Below, piece by piece: positions 51,749-62,185 of a stretch of 64,000 nt of DNA (the stretch's first letter is position 1; every line of letters begins with the position of its first letter). The position numbers were made by a program, and so were the translations under genes. Source of the DNA: Acorus gramineus. Its lineage: Eukaryota > Streptophyta > Magnoliopsida > Acorales > Acoraceae. The notes below the pieces were generated by a model. The model made no database searches. It was not told the DNA's origin and saw only the letters and a list, made by a program, of their open reading frames with translations. The DNA is taken from positions 10,712,729-10,776,728 of the forward strand of contig JAUJYN010000012.1 in the NCBI GenBank assembly GCA_030737835.1. Reading direction: 5' to 3'.

Positions 51749-52218
51749 GGGTAAAATGCGTTTGGACCCCTGAAGTTTTCTAAACCTGCAGAAAAACCCC
51801 TTATAGTTCAAAAATATGCAATTACACCCCCTGCAATTTGATTTTCTATTAAAATGAGATAAAAGTATGATTTTACCATTTTAATTAAATCTTTATCATG
51901 TTTTCACATTTTTTTGGTGGGTTATTTTCACCTTTTAATTAATTATTTTGTTACTTAATTCTCACATAAATGCATCTAGATGTAATTGAAAAATTAATTA
52001 TTGTATAAGTTAATATTCATAAAGCATATATAGAATTAATTAATTGGTTTTTTCTATGGATATTTAGATAGTTATGGGTAAAATAGTAATTTTAAATTAC
52101 TTTTGTCACATCTTAATGAAAAAAAAATAATGACAGGGGGTATAAGTGCATGTTTTTAAACTTTAGGGGTATTTTCTATAGGTTTCAAAAATTTCAGGGG
52201 CCCAAATGCATTTTACCA
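51749..52218. mobile_element. Mutator-like MITE with 9-bp target duplication
   Basis: The 470-bp element has long inverted ends: left gggtaaaatgcgtttggacc, right (complement) tggtaaaatgcatttgggcc, continuing past 40 bases with mismatches. The identical 9 bases tttgaaaaa flank it at 51740-51748 and 52219-52227, the size typical of Mutator-like elements. Confidence 0.8.
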
Positions 52219-52227
52219 TTTGAAAAA

Positions 52228-53371
52228 TGCATAACGCTAGTGCTTTAAAGAGACGTTTCATTTTGATGGCCAATTACGTGTAGTTGCAACAATTTTTTCA
52301 TTCTAACAGGCATTTATGATTAGATTCCTTGTTGACTATAAATAAAATTAGTGTGGAGACATCTAATTTTGTCATTCTGAGTCAGTGTAGCACAAAAAAG
52401 AAGAGAGAATCCCATCAACGTCGTGAGGAGGGACTTACAAAAAAATAGAGGGGGACTCTTCGAAGTAAGAAATCGTAAAAGAGAATACAAAATAATTGAG
52501 ATTAATGGACTCAATCAATGTCAATTAATTGAGATTTGAATTGATCTTTAAATATATATGTATTGATCATCCTAATTATTATATAATTAATTGAAAATAT
52601 TCATACCTATGACAGCATCATAAGAGGTGCATTTTTTGGCACCTACACAATACCTTCTGGTTTTTTCATTAACAAAACACACAACCCACTTTGCTTTTCC
52701 ACTCCATCTTTCCTTCGCGACCACATAACAAAACCATTTTTTCTCCCCATAAACATCTTTATCAATTTGGTTCTTATGGCAAAGCATTCTTTTTAATTTA
52801 CATTTTGAGTTGCACCTTTGAGATTTGAGCATTTGAAAGGAAAATGATAGTTTAATGTTGTTTTCTTGTTTTTGTTTATGAGTAGATAGAACCACTGTGA
52901 TTGTATCTTGTTTCTTTCACTCACGGAGGTATATATCTCGTTGAAAATTTTTCACATTTTATTTAAATGGTACAATTCAATTCATTCGAGTATATACTAC
53001 ACCTATAAAAATACATATCTTATTAGATTATATATGTCATTTTTTATAAAAAAAAAAACTAAAATATGCATGGTTTTCGAACTGGACTATAAAATCAACT
53101 AAGTAAAACATTTTCCAAACATGTTGGATGTTGGCCCATAATGGGTTCAGCCCAATATGGCATAAGTGCCATGCATAGGCAACTGAAAACATTCACTTGA
53201 ACTGTGCGAATAAGGGAGGGGGGTGGGGGAGGGTGTTTAAATCCACCCCACCAGTCATTCACCCCACCCCGTTTGCTAATTCACCCAGCAAATTTTTTAA
53301 AAATTGCTAACCCACCCCGTTACATATTATTAGATTTGAACACTTCCAACCCCACCCCCCTTCCCCCAAAT
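52228..53371. other. Intergenic upstream of the peptide-gene array
   Basis: AT-rich. A weak copy of the dispersed repeat lies at about 52925-53115. The ORFs here show no family features. Confidence 0.45.
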
Positions 53372-53592
53372 GGTCAAAGTCCAAGAAAAAACAGAAAAAA
53401 GACCCGAACTAGAATTGGTCGTTACTCTCTTTTTTTTGACAATCACAATGGTCTTTACAGATGACACCTAAATTTAGATAGTATATATAAGGATGAGCAC
53501 ATTAACAAAGGTTAATACACAAGTAGAGCAAAGCAAAACAGATACAGAAGAGAAGAGCTTTAATTAGTTTTCATTTTCATTATTGATAATCA
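53372..53592 (+). promoter_or_regulatory. Promoter and leader of peptide gene 1
   Basis: W-box cores at 53372-53377 (ggtcaa, reverse TTGACC) and 53436-53440 (ttgac), a TATA box at 53483-53490 (atatataa), then a leader (gagcaaagcaaaacagatac) shared with genes 2 and 3. The ATG is about 100 bases after the TATA box. Confidence 0.6.
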
Positions 53593-53835
53593 ATGGCACT
53601 GAAGAAGTCTGATACGACACCACCTATGAATGCAAGATTGAAGATCCGCAGACGAAGAAGAAGAGCTTCAGCAAAGCGTCCTCAACCTCCAACGCCGAGC
53701 AAAGGGAGTCCACCGCAGCACAACAGCGTCCCAAACACTGTTGCCCGATCAACTACGCAAATATTGAAAGCCAAAGCTCCCGTCACATCCCCAAAAAAGA
53801 AGCCGAGCCCGGGAACACCTCCGCAGCACAGCTGA
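53593..53835 (+). CDS. PROPEP-like small basic protein, copy 1 (80 aa), two Pep-like motifs
   Basis: Single-exon gene. The ATG is the first in a leader conserved in all three copies. There is no signal peptide or membrane segment. Residues 19-25 are an Arg run. Motif 1 is SKGSPPQHN (36-44), followed by SVPNTVARSTTQ; motif 2 is the C-terminus SPGTPPQHS (72-80), where the last Asn of the other copies is Ser. Known plant elicitor peptides end in SSGRPGQHN-like sequences and come from precursors that also lack signal peptides and are cut next to basic residues. The likeness, including NSVPN after the motif in Arabidopsis Pep2, supports a PROPEP relation. The missing second Gly and the doubled motif are unusual. 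CLE-like (GPxPxHN) is the main alternative. This is the most divergent copy; damage-signalling is inference. Confidence 0.6.
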   Translation: MALKKSDTTPPMNARLKIRRRRRRASAKRPQPPTPSKGSPPQHNSVPNTVARSTTQILKAKAPVTSPKKKPSPGTPPQHS

Positions 53836-54044
53836 AATCCGGAGGAATGCTGTAACCCTCAGCAGCCGCAAAACATGTTGTACAATCTCTAGCTAGGTTT
53901 CAGTGTTGAGATCTGTTACATTTCCTTTCAATAACAATATATATACATGGTTGGAATTTTTTAATATTTTATATGATTGATGCCATTTGAATATATACTC
54001 CACTTTTTATAAAATGCATAACTCATTAGACTAGGTATATGTGA

Positions 54045-54336
54045 TTTTTAAGAGGGTTTTTTATTTTTAAGTCTCCACAAATCATAGAACTTAGTGATCC
54101 CTCACTTCTTCATATTTTGGTTTTAGTCCCCAGATTTAAAGAATATGTTTCTTTTTAATCCCTGGGAGAGACATATTCCTAAATTATTTGGTTTTATTTT
54201 TAGTCCCTGAGAGGAACTAAAAAAGAATATATCCTTTAAATTTGGAGACTCAAACCAAAATATAAAGAAGTGAGTGATCGATTACTAAATCTTATGGTTT
54301 ATGGAGACTTAAAAATAAAAAAACCCTTTCTAAAAA
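54045..54336. mobile_element. Foldback MITE
   Basis: Two arms of about 130 bases mirror each other: left agggttttttatttttaagt, right (complement) agggtttttttatttttaag, then both continue through a tttggt(t/t) and atttaaag(g)atat segment. It sits inside a copy of the dispersed AT-rich repeat, whose halves lie at about 53980-54044 and 54337-54400. Confidence 0.8.
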
Positions 54337-54813
54337 TATGAAAATATGTGTACTCTGTATGTTGAACTGTAAAATGAACTAAGCATAATATTTTCCTTGG
54401 GTGTTGGGCAGTGATCACGTGGGCGTTGATAAAGACCATCCTCATGGTGCAAATTTGAGTGAAAAAAAAAATGTATGGTTGAATTGGGAGTTTTTGTTTG
54501 GTTGGTTTGTTGTGAGGTTGTTATGTGAGTTTGGATCATCTGCTTGTTATTTTTGTGTTTGAATTTCATCATGAGAAATGTGTGATCTATATATATTTCA
54601 TTTGATGAATTTTGAGATAAAATAATTATTAATTCTCATCATTCCTCCACTGCTTAATTTTAACATGCTAATGTGGCATCCTTATATTGAAAGTCAAACA
54701 TAATCCAAACATAAAAAAAACAAGCAGATGATCCAATTCCCATCATAATGTAATGGTAGAATTGGAAAAAGATGAGTTGTTGAGGACCATGAGGAGACGG
54801 GTTTGGATCCTCT

Positions 54814-54850
54814 CACTACAAGAAATTTGGGTTTCGGTAGTGGTTTTAAT
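54814..54850 (+). mobile_element. Possible CACTA element terminus
   Basis: cactacaagaaatttgggtt is the typical outer end of plant CACTA (En/Spm) elements. Only one end is seen, so it is a fragment or coincidence. Confidence 0.4.
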
Positions 54851-54879
54851 TTACTACGGTTTGATGAAACGTAGGTATG

Positions 54880-55140
54880 AAGTTGTCTTATTAGGTCTTT
54901 ATTTTATTTTTTTATTTTACAAAGTCTTCCAGTGATTTTTTGGACCCTCGTATATATTCTTGTTAATTCAATAGTTGACCTGATTATTTAAAAAAAAAAC
55001 ATTACTAAGAATAGACCAGATCATCAGTGCACCCGGTCAAAGTTTCAGTGTAATTGAATGGAAAATTTTCATACTGTGTTGAGATTTTCATTAGATGGAT
55101 GACATGAGTGAATAATTTAATCAATATGCTTAATTCAACC
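54880..55140. repeat. Segmental duplication block X, copy 1
   Basis: Collinear with about 57540-57800 and 63290-63500: tttacaaagtcttccagtg, tttttggacc, ttgttaattcaat(a/t)gttgac, gagtagacca-like, gcacccggtcaaag, gagattttcattagatggat. It lies upstream of peptide gene 2. Confidence 0.75.
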
Positions 55141-55800
55141 ACTATATCTTAATCGGGTTAGGTCCAACGCGCGTTGAACAATTGAATTATCCAACGAGAT
55201 CATGATCGTCCGATCTTATAAAGACATTATGACTTAGATATCTTATCAGATTTCAAAATTAAAATTAAAAACAATTAAATTCTAATTTTTCCATTTTTAG
55301 AATTCAATTAAACTTTGTATATCAAAAGTAATAAAATCGGGGTAAATAGACGGAAGTAGCCTTCCCAGCTCGATCGTAAGGTCAGCCATAGGGGGTCCCT
55401 CCGATATAAAAAAATAAATAAATGATAAAATCGGTTGATTACGATCATATTTGACAATCAAATTGTCCATCGTGCGTTGAACCTAACCACTATGTGATTA
55501 TTGTTGATTATGAAAAAATATAAAGATTGTAATTAAAAGTTGATCCCACTAAGATAAATTATTGGCTTCGCCACTGTTTCAATATATTTAATTACGTTCT
55601 AAAATCGTGTATATTTAATTATTATACATAGCCTTCATTATGTAGTATACATGTAAATGATGTAAGAAAAAGAATTATAAGTACATACTCTGCATAAAAA
55701 CAAAACATCCAGTTCTGACTTTCAAACCCCTACTCGTCAGAAATGTTTGAACCTTGAAACCAGTGGCACACCATTTGAAAAAAGACCCGATCGAACGAGA

Positions 55801-55976
55801 ATTGGTCGTTACACGGCATTCCTCACACTCTTTTGACAAGCACAATATTGGTCTTCACAAATGACACCTAACTTTTGAGAGTATATAAAGATGAGCACAT
55901 GCGTTAACAAAGGTTAAGACACAGTTGTAGAGCAAAGCAAAACCGATACAGAAGAGAAGAGCTTTAGTTTTAATCA
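55801..55976 (+). promoter_or_regulatory. Promoter and leader of peptide gene 2
   Basis: Nearly identical to 59461-59632. A W-box core ttgac is at 55833-55837 and a TATA box (tatataaag) at 55882-55890. The leader gagcaaagcaaaaccgatac follows. Confidence 0.65.
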
Positions 55977-56201
55977 ATGGAGCCAGTACTGATGAAGAAG
56001 CCTATTAATACACCACCAGCTATGAATGCAACATTGATCCGCAGACGACGAAAAGCTGGTTCAGTAATAAGGCGTCCTCAACCTGCAAAGCCGAGTCCAG
56101 GGAGCCCTCCGCAGCACAACAGCATCCCAAACGCTGTTGCCCGATCAACTACGCAATTATTGAAGAAACCGAGCCCGGGAACACCTCCGCAGCACAATTG
56201 A
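55977..56201 (+). CDS. PROPEP-like small basic protein, copy 2 (74 aa), two Pep-like motifs
   Basis: Single exon, no signal peptide. N-terminus MEPVLMKKPINTPPAMNATL, then an Arg run (22-25) and a second basic pair before motif 1, SPGSPPQHN (40-48), followed by SIPNAVARSTTQ; motif 2 SPGTPPQHN (66-74) is the exact C-terminus. Compared with copy 3 (59633), it has seven extra residues before motif 1, one fewer near residue 9 and two fewer before motif 2. All length changes are whole codons, while flanking DNA has non-triplet indels, a sign of selection on the frame. The 3' flank is also shared with copy 3. Best reading: precursor of two elicitor-like peptides released next to basic residues; inference only. 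Confidence 0.65.
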   Translation: MEPVLMKKPINTPPAMNATLIRRRRKAGSVIRRPQPAKPSPGSPPQHNSIPNAVARSTTQLLKKPSPGTPPQHN

Positions 56202-57080
56202 GCTATGATAGAGACCATCTCCAGCTGGAGGTGCAGATTTTAGTGAAAAACTTAATTAATGTATGGTTGATTTGGAAGGAGTTTTTAATGTGTAGTGATT
56301 GCTGATTTATTCTTTTGTCCATCAAGAAAATTCAATGGAAGGATTTATTATTTTATGAAACAAATTTGGATATTCCTACTGCGATTTTATTTATGAATGA
56401 AGCGGTACTTGTGAAGCACAAGCTAATCTTTCTATAATTTCTTTTTTTTTTTTTCCTTCGAAAATATTCAGAGTCAGCTTGATCAATTATAGAATTTAAG
56501 TCCATCTCCATAAATTTTCTCTTTTGATGAGAACGTCAAGAACGACATTCACGATCAAGTTCTTGTCGTTCTCGTCAAAGCTATAATTTTGAGCGTTCAT
56601 TTTCTGCTTGTATGATCATTAGTTGGTAATGCATTGCTGATTCATTTTTCATTTTTAGTAAATTGGATCTTGTATTTTCATTTGTCATCTTTTCAGTCTC
56701 TAATGTTTGTTTCTCGATTTCCTTAAGCAATAGATTCAAAAGCGTGATTCTTCTCAGCCATCTATCTCTTTCTCATCTTTCTTTCTTCTCAACCATTGGA
56801 TAGAATATGTGTTGGATAGAGTGAAAGACAAAATAATACAATATATTGGATAGAGTATGTAAATCATTTTTCATGATCTCATATAAATCAGGGGCCCCAT
56901 ATATCAAATCTTTTTCTTCATCTTTTGTAAAATTGCAATGCAATTCTCATTTACATTTTATATATACTGGAATAGTTTATGTCGATCGCTAACTAAAAAC
57001 ACAAACTAAACGGAAAAGAAAAGAGGACTTATTTTTTATATATACTGAAATAACTTATGAAAATTGCCTAAGTTTGAACC

Positions 57081-59109
57081 ATATGAAATGTGGAGGAATG
57101 TCTGAATTTTGACATGTTATGAGCCTTTGTTTAGAGTTGTTCTAACTATGCTATGCATGGGATATGTCCAGCCATGTGTGCAGTTTCATCTGCAACTTTC
57201 ATTGGTTTCCTTTTGTGAAAATATATACATTTGTCTATTGAAATAAATATTATTATAAAAAATAAATTATAAAACTTAGATACTTTATTGTATTTTATAA
57301 AAAATTCATATATAATGATTGTGCAGTATACGTAGAATAATGTATAAGGAGTAATCTAAAGCTGTAAATGAAACTGTAAAACAGACTGGATATTTTAAAG
57401 CTGCACATGATATGAATGGTTGTGGCAACTGACGCTCGAAGTCAATCCCGTCAGCTGAAATTGAACAAGTGATGGAGTGAATTGAACAAGTGATGGAGTG
57501 ATGTCTATTCTGATATTATATATATGTTGGTCGAAGTGTATGAAGTTGTCTTTTTATTTTATTTTATTTTTTACAAAGTCTTCCAGTGGTTTTTTGGACC
57601 AGAGAAACCCACGTTTATATAGTTCTTATTAATTCAATTGTTAACCTGATTATTTTAAAATTTTACTATAAGAGTAGACCACATCTTCATTGCACCCGGT
57701 CAAAGCTTCAATGTAACTGATATGGTGCATACTGCGTTGAGATTTTCATTAGATGGATGACATGAGTGCACAATTTAATCAATACGCTTAATTCAACCAC
57801 TAAATATCCTGTGGGGAATACATCCGCATTAAATATTTCTAATTATATTTTTATAACAAAAATATATGGGTTACCAAACTTAGGGCTCATCTGAGGGTAG
57901 AGTAGCATCTTTCTTGGGTGAATTTTTGTTTAGCTAAAAAAAAATAATTATAGATGAAGAAATTATCTGTTCATTTTAATTAAGATCGCTGTGATTTAGA
58001 TTTTTTTTACAGTCTCAAATATACTCTCATATTTCTCATTAGTCCCTTCCATTCACTGTGATGAGATATATGACTCGTTCATATATAATTTTTACAATTT
58101 TTTTTTATAAATGATAATATTTAATTCATTGGAGTATATACTTCACATTTTATAAAAGTATATACCTTATTAAAGAAGATATATGTACAAAAATAAAACA
58201 TGGTGAACTGCGTTTGGGATTGGAAATTAAATGAGATAGAGTGTAATATTTTCCATTAATAAAAACAGTTTTGGTTATTTTAAAATTCTTGATTAGATTA
58301 TTGAAATGCTTGGCCGATAACATTTTGGAAATGATATGTTTAGCCTCTTTGCACCCCCCATCTGTAGACCATACCATCGGGTTTTTTTTTTTAAAAAAAA
58401 ATTATACTTTCTTCTATTAAAGTACATATTATTATATAAAATGCTATATATATTGATATGCAATAGTATATTTTTTCTTTGAAAAAATAAAAAAAAATTC
58501 TCCATATACAGGCTATTTGTTGTGTATGAGTTTATAGACGGAACTGTAAAATAGACTGAATGTATCAGTACTTTTACTTTACTAAATTAATGTTTTTCTG
58601 AGTGGAAGGTAGACGTTACTGAATTAATGTTAGTTTATTAAAATAACAAAAACGACACCATCAATTTTCTAAACTGTTGCCAAACAGATGAAACGAACAA
58701 GCGAAATATTTCATTGATGGAAGTCAGAATTGTGTCACACATGAACACTTATTTATTAAAATATTATCAACCAAACACTTATTTATTAAAATAATATCAG
58801 CCATACACTTCTTTATTACTAAAACATTTACTGAAAAATTATTAGTCAAACACAAGTTCAGCCATCATTAACCAGCTATATACCCATACCCACAGATTAA
58901 TTTGCGAAACCAATATTGTGTGTTTTGGAAAAATTAATAGATTTATTTAGATACTTTACTTATTAATAATTAGTTTTAATTATTGATTAAAGTGTTGACA
59001 TTGATGTTTAGTATTGCATTTTTAGATTTATTTTAGTTCTTGTTTGGTTTAAACACAGCTTATTTAGATAAAAAATATTATCAAGGGCCACTACTGTTTG
59101 TTTGGGACA
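57081..59109. other. Spacer between peptide genes 2 and 3
   Basis: Holds duplication block X copy 2 (about 57400-58760) and a dispersed-repeat copy near 58050-58330. No gene seen. Confidence 0.5.
57400..58760. repeat. Segmental duplication block X extended, copy 2
   Basis: Collinear with 63120-64000: gatatgaatggttgt, tctgatatta, tttacaaag(t/a)c, accatcaattttctgaactg-like, and catt gatggaagt(c/t)agaattgtgtcaca. It lies directly upstream of peptide gene 3. Confidence 0.75.
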
Positions 59110-59439
59110 GTGACACAGTGTGCCTTCACATCCCAACGTTATTATTGTTGATTATGGAAAAATAAAAAGATTGTAATTAAAAATTGATCCCACTGAGATA
59201 AAGTATTGGCTTCGCCACTGTTTGAATATATTTAATTATGTTCTAAAATCGTGTATATCTAATTATTATACATATCCTTAATTATAGTATACAAGCATGT
59301 AAGAAAAAAAAAATTATGAGTATACACTCTGCATAAAAACAAAACATCCACTAGCATTCCGTGGTCAAAACACATGCAAGTGTCTTAACCATATATGCAC
59401 CACATGATATCAGTGCGTACGTGGCACACCATTTGAAAT

Positions 59440-59632
59440 GGTCAAAGGGCCCGAACTAGAATTGGTCGTTACACGGCATTCCTCACACTCTTTTGACAAG
59501 CACAATATTGGTCTTCACAAATGACACCTAACTTTTGAGAGTATATAAAGATGAGCACATTAACAAAGGTTAAGACACAATTGTAGAGCAAAGAAAAACA
59601 GATACAAAAGACAAGAGCTTTAGTTTAAATCA
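59440..59632 (+). promoter_or_regulatory. Promoter and leader of peptide gene 3
   Basis: W-box ggtcaa (59440-59445, reverse TTGACC) and ttgac core (59493-59497), TATA box tatataaag (59542-59550), then the shared leader. W-boxes are bound by WRKY factors in defence genes; binding here is inferred. Confidence 0.65.
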
Positions 59633-59845
59633 ATGGCGCCAGTACTGATGAAGAAGGCTATTATTAATACACCACCAGCTTTGAATGCAACTTTGATCCG
59701 CAGGCGAAGGCGTCCTCAACCTACAAAGCCGAGTCCAGGGACTCCTCCGCAGCACAACAGCATCCCAAACGCTGTTGCCCGATCAACTACGCAATTATTG
59801 GAAGCCAAAACTCCGAGCCCGGGAACACCTCCGCAGCACAACTGA
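59633..59845 (+). CDS. PROPEP-like small basic protein, copy 3 (70 aa), two Pep-like motifs
   Basis: Single exon, shortest copy. N-terminus MAPVLMKKAIINTPPALNAT, Arg run 23-27 just before PQPTKP, motif 1 SPGTPPQHN (34-42) followed by SIPNAVARSTTQLL, motif 2 SPGTPPQHN (62-70) ending the protein. The two motifs are identical here, so both could give the same active end. No signal peptide, no cysteines, no membrane segment. Compared with Pep consensus (S-x-G-x-x-G-x-x-N), Ser, first Gly and Asn are kept and the second Gly is Pro. Neighbouring copies and shared promoter suggest co-regulated duplicates. CLE, CEP and unrelated proline-rich proteins were considered; the SIPNA/SVPNA continuation favours PROPEP. 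Confidence 0.65.
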   Translation: MAPVLMKKAIINTPPALNATLIRRRRRPQPTKPSPGTPPQHNSIPNAVARSTTQLLEAKTPSPGTPPQHN

Positions 59846-60671
59846 TAGCTATAGAGACCATCTCTGGCTGGATTGGAAGGAGTTTTTAATTAATGTGTAG
59901 TAGTGATTGCTGATTTATTCTTTTTCCATCAAGGGAATTAAATGGAAGCATTTATTATTTTTTGAAAAAAATTGGATATTACTACTGCGATTTTATTTAT
60001 GAATGGAATGGTCAGGTACTTGTGACGAAGCATGAGTTTTTCTTTATATAATTTTTTCTTTTTCCTTCAAAAATATTCACAGTCAGCTTGATCAATTATG
60101 GAATTTACGTCTACCTCCATGAATTCTCTCTTGACGTTCACGATCAAGTTCTTGACGTTCTTGTCAAAGCTATAATTTTGTGCGTTCATTTTCCGCTTGC
60201 AACATCATTAGTTGGTATTGTATTGCTGATTCATATTCCATTTTCAGTGAATTGGTCTTCCCTTTTCATTTGTCCTCTTTTCAGTCTCTCTCGATTTCCT
60301 TTAGCAATAGATTCAAGAGCGTGATTCTTCTCAGCCGTCTGCCTCTTTCTCATCTTTTCTTTCTTCTCAATTGTTGGATATAATGTGTGTTGGATAGATT
60401 GAAAGACAAAACAATACAATATATTGGATAGAGTAATAATTTTTCATGACCTCCTATAAATCAAGAAGCCCACATATCAAATCTTTTTTTTCATTTTTTT
60501 AAATTGCAATGCAATTCTCATTTACATTTTATATATACTGGAATAATTTATATCGATTGCCAACTAAAAACACAAACCAAACGAAAAAAAAAAAAAAGAG
60601 AACTTAATTATTCTTTATATATACTGGAATAGCTTATGTCGATCGCTCCCTGCAACGGGATACAGCCTACA

Positions 60672-60929
60672 TCAAAGGCTAGCAGAAATGGTTGATTGAA
60701 GTATGGATTCTTCAACAAGGCCTGCCTCAATTTTTCCATTGTCATCCTTGATCACAGTAGGTTCACGAGGCACATTCACTTCTTTTGCTCGTACAATATT
60801 GGCTCCTCTGGACTGGAGGTGTTTGTTGTGCTGTGGAGGATCTCCTCTGCTAGTATTCATCATCATCATATGGTTCCTGGTACATATACATATTAGAAAC
60901 AAATGAAATATTTTTTTATGAATTCTCAA
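60672..60929 (-). CDS. Unrecognised ORF with an SRGDPPQHN segment
   Basis: The minus-strand frame of 85 residues holds SRGDPPQHN, matching S-x-G-x-PPQHN of the three array genes, followed by KHLQSRGANIVRAKE and an acidic C-terminal part. It does not end at the motif and no shared promoter precedes it. The first Met codons (MMMMNTS) are equally possible starts, or this may be an exon. Whether it is a gene is unknown. Confidence 0.25.
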   Translation of the reverse strand: MRIHKKIFHLFLICICTRNHMMMMNTSRGDPPQHNKHLQSRGANIVRAKEVNVPREPTVIKDDNGKIEAGLVEESILQSTISASL

Positions 60930-61855
60930 TTGATGAATCTACATGAAGTGATTGAACACATGCTTAACTGTTTATTAAGGATAGAAGTGATGGGACTGAA
61001 AAAAGAAAGCTTACATGGATATAGAAGTTTGAGACATATTAACTGTGGATCGTGGAGAGACTGTAGAGTGGCTTGGCTAAGTACACAAAACATGAGCACA
61101 TACATATAGGGAGGGAGGGGCACTTGATTTGAGTGGTGTTGTAAAGTCGATTAAGATAGTTAGCTCGAATTTGAAGAACTGAAATTCCTCGTATTAGATA
61201 AATGATGGTAGATCGCAATGTAACAAGTTCTCATTATATTAGGTTTGGTTAGGCATATATTTATTTTTATTTTTTTACAAAGTCGTCCAATGGTTTTGAC
61301 TTTTAGACCAAAGAATTCCTGAAATCCTTTTTTTCATTTGTAAATTCTATTTTTGGATGAGTGTTTTAAAACCCAATCTAATAATCGGGTTGATTGAACT
61401 GATTAAATCTTCACCTTCTTTAATTTGAATTATAGTTCGATTCATTATAAAAGCAATAAAAATCAATCAATCTATCGGTTCGAACCGAGTATTGGTTGAT
61501 TTAACCGAATTGTTCTTTATTCATAAAAATCACAATAAATTACTTATGAAAATATTAAATCAAATAAAATATTTAATTTTAATAATAAAATCATATTATG
61601 ATGTTAAATAAAAGCTTAAAAGTATTAAAACTTAAAATTTGATAATTCTACAAACATTTTCTAAAATATTTCATTTTTTATAAATTTATTTATTTAGTAA
61701 TAATAATTTATTTATTTATTATTTCATGATGATATCATGGTTCAAATTCAATTAATCCAAGATTGAACCTTGACCATTAATCTGTTTATTTTTTAAGTTA
61801 AGTGAGCGATTTGACTTGAGTATTGGAGTCCCCTTGACCGACACCACACTGGTGT

Positions 61856-61957
61856 CTAGGGTTCTTTGGCTATAGGATCATCGTCAGAAGCACCAGGATC
61901 TTCACCCGAAGGCGGAGCACCGACGTCACCACTCTTGTTGAGGGTATTTACCAACAT
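61856..61957 (-). CDS. Possible 33-aa ORF, unrecognised
   Basis: The minus strand encodes a short open frame (MLVNTLNKSGDVGAPPSGED, then acidic residues, ending IAKEP). Its GC content exceeds its surroundings. No conserved promoter or partner. May be a fragment of a larger coding exon. Confidence 0.15.
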   Translation of the reverse strand: MLVNTLNKSGDVGAPPSGEDPGASDDDPIAKEP

Positions 61958-62185
61958 CAATAAAAAAATGTAAAAAACTTAACAAAATATTTATCTCCGG
62001 CAATGATCCAAGTATATGAGAAAGTAAGCAGGATGGTAAGCGAGACCGTGTGTAACAATGCTCTCAATATTATGGAAGAATCCACCTATAACTATTAGGC
62101 TACACCAAGTAGGGATGCAATTTGAATGGGTTGAACCCGATCCAACCCAACAATGGGAGAAGTTTGGGTTGAGATTTTAGCCAAT

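Larger units (their letters stand above)
55440..57080 (+). repeat. Segmental duplication block Y, copy 1 (contains peptide gene 2)
   Basis: Collinear with 59110-60650 at an offset near 3.65 kb. Shared landmarks: ggcttcgccactgttt, ctctgcataaaaacaaaaca, the promoter, the gene, gattgctgatttattctttt and cacgatcaagttcttg. Differences are substitutions and short indels. It carries gene, promoter and about 900 bp of 3' flank. Confidence 0.85.
59110..60650 (+). repeat. Segmental duplication block Y, copy 2 (contains peptide gene 3)
   Basis: Partner of 55440-57080, with the same landmarks in the same order, e.g. ggcttcgccactgttt, gttcttgacgttctt and catttacattttatatatac. Confidence 0.85.

Noticed and set aside
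53593-59845. CLE or CEP identity for the array genes
   Set aside because: CLE and CEP precursors are secreted with signal peptides. These lack one, the CLE order GPxPLHN does not fit, and the NSIPNA continuation matches the Pep2 precursor better. Not fully excluded.
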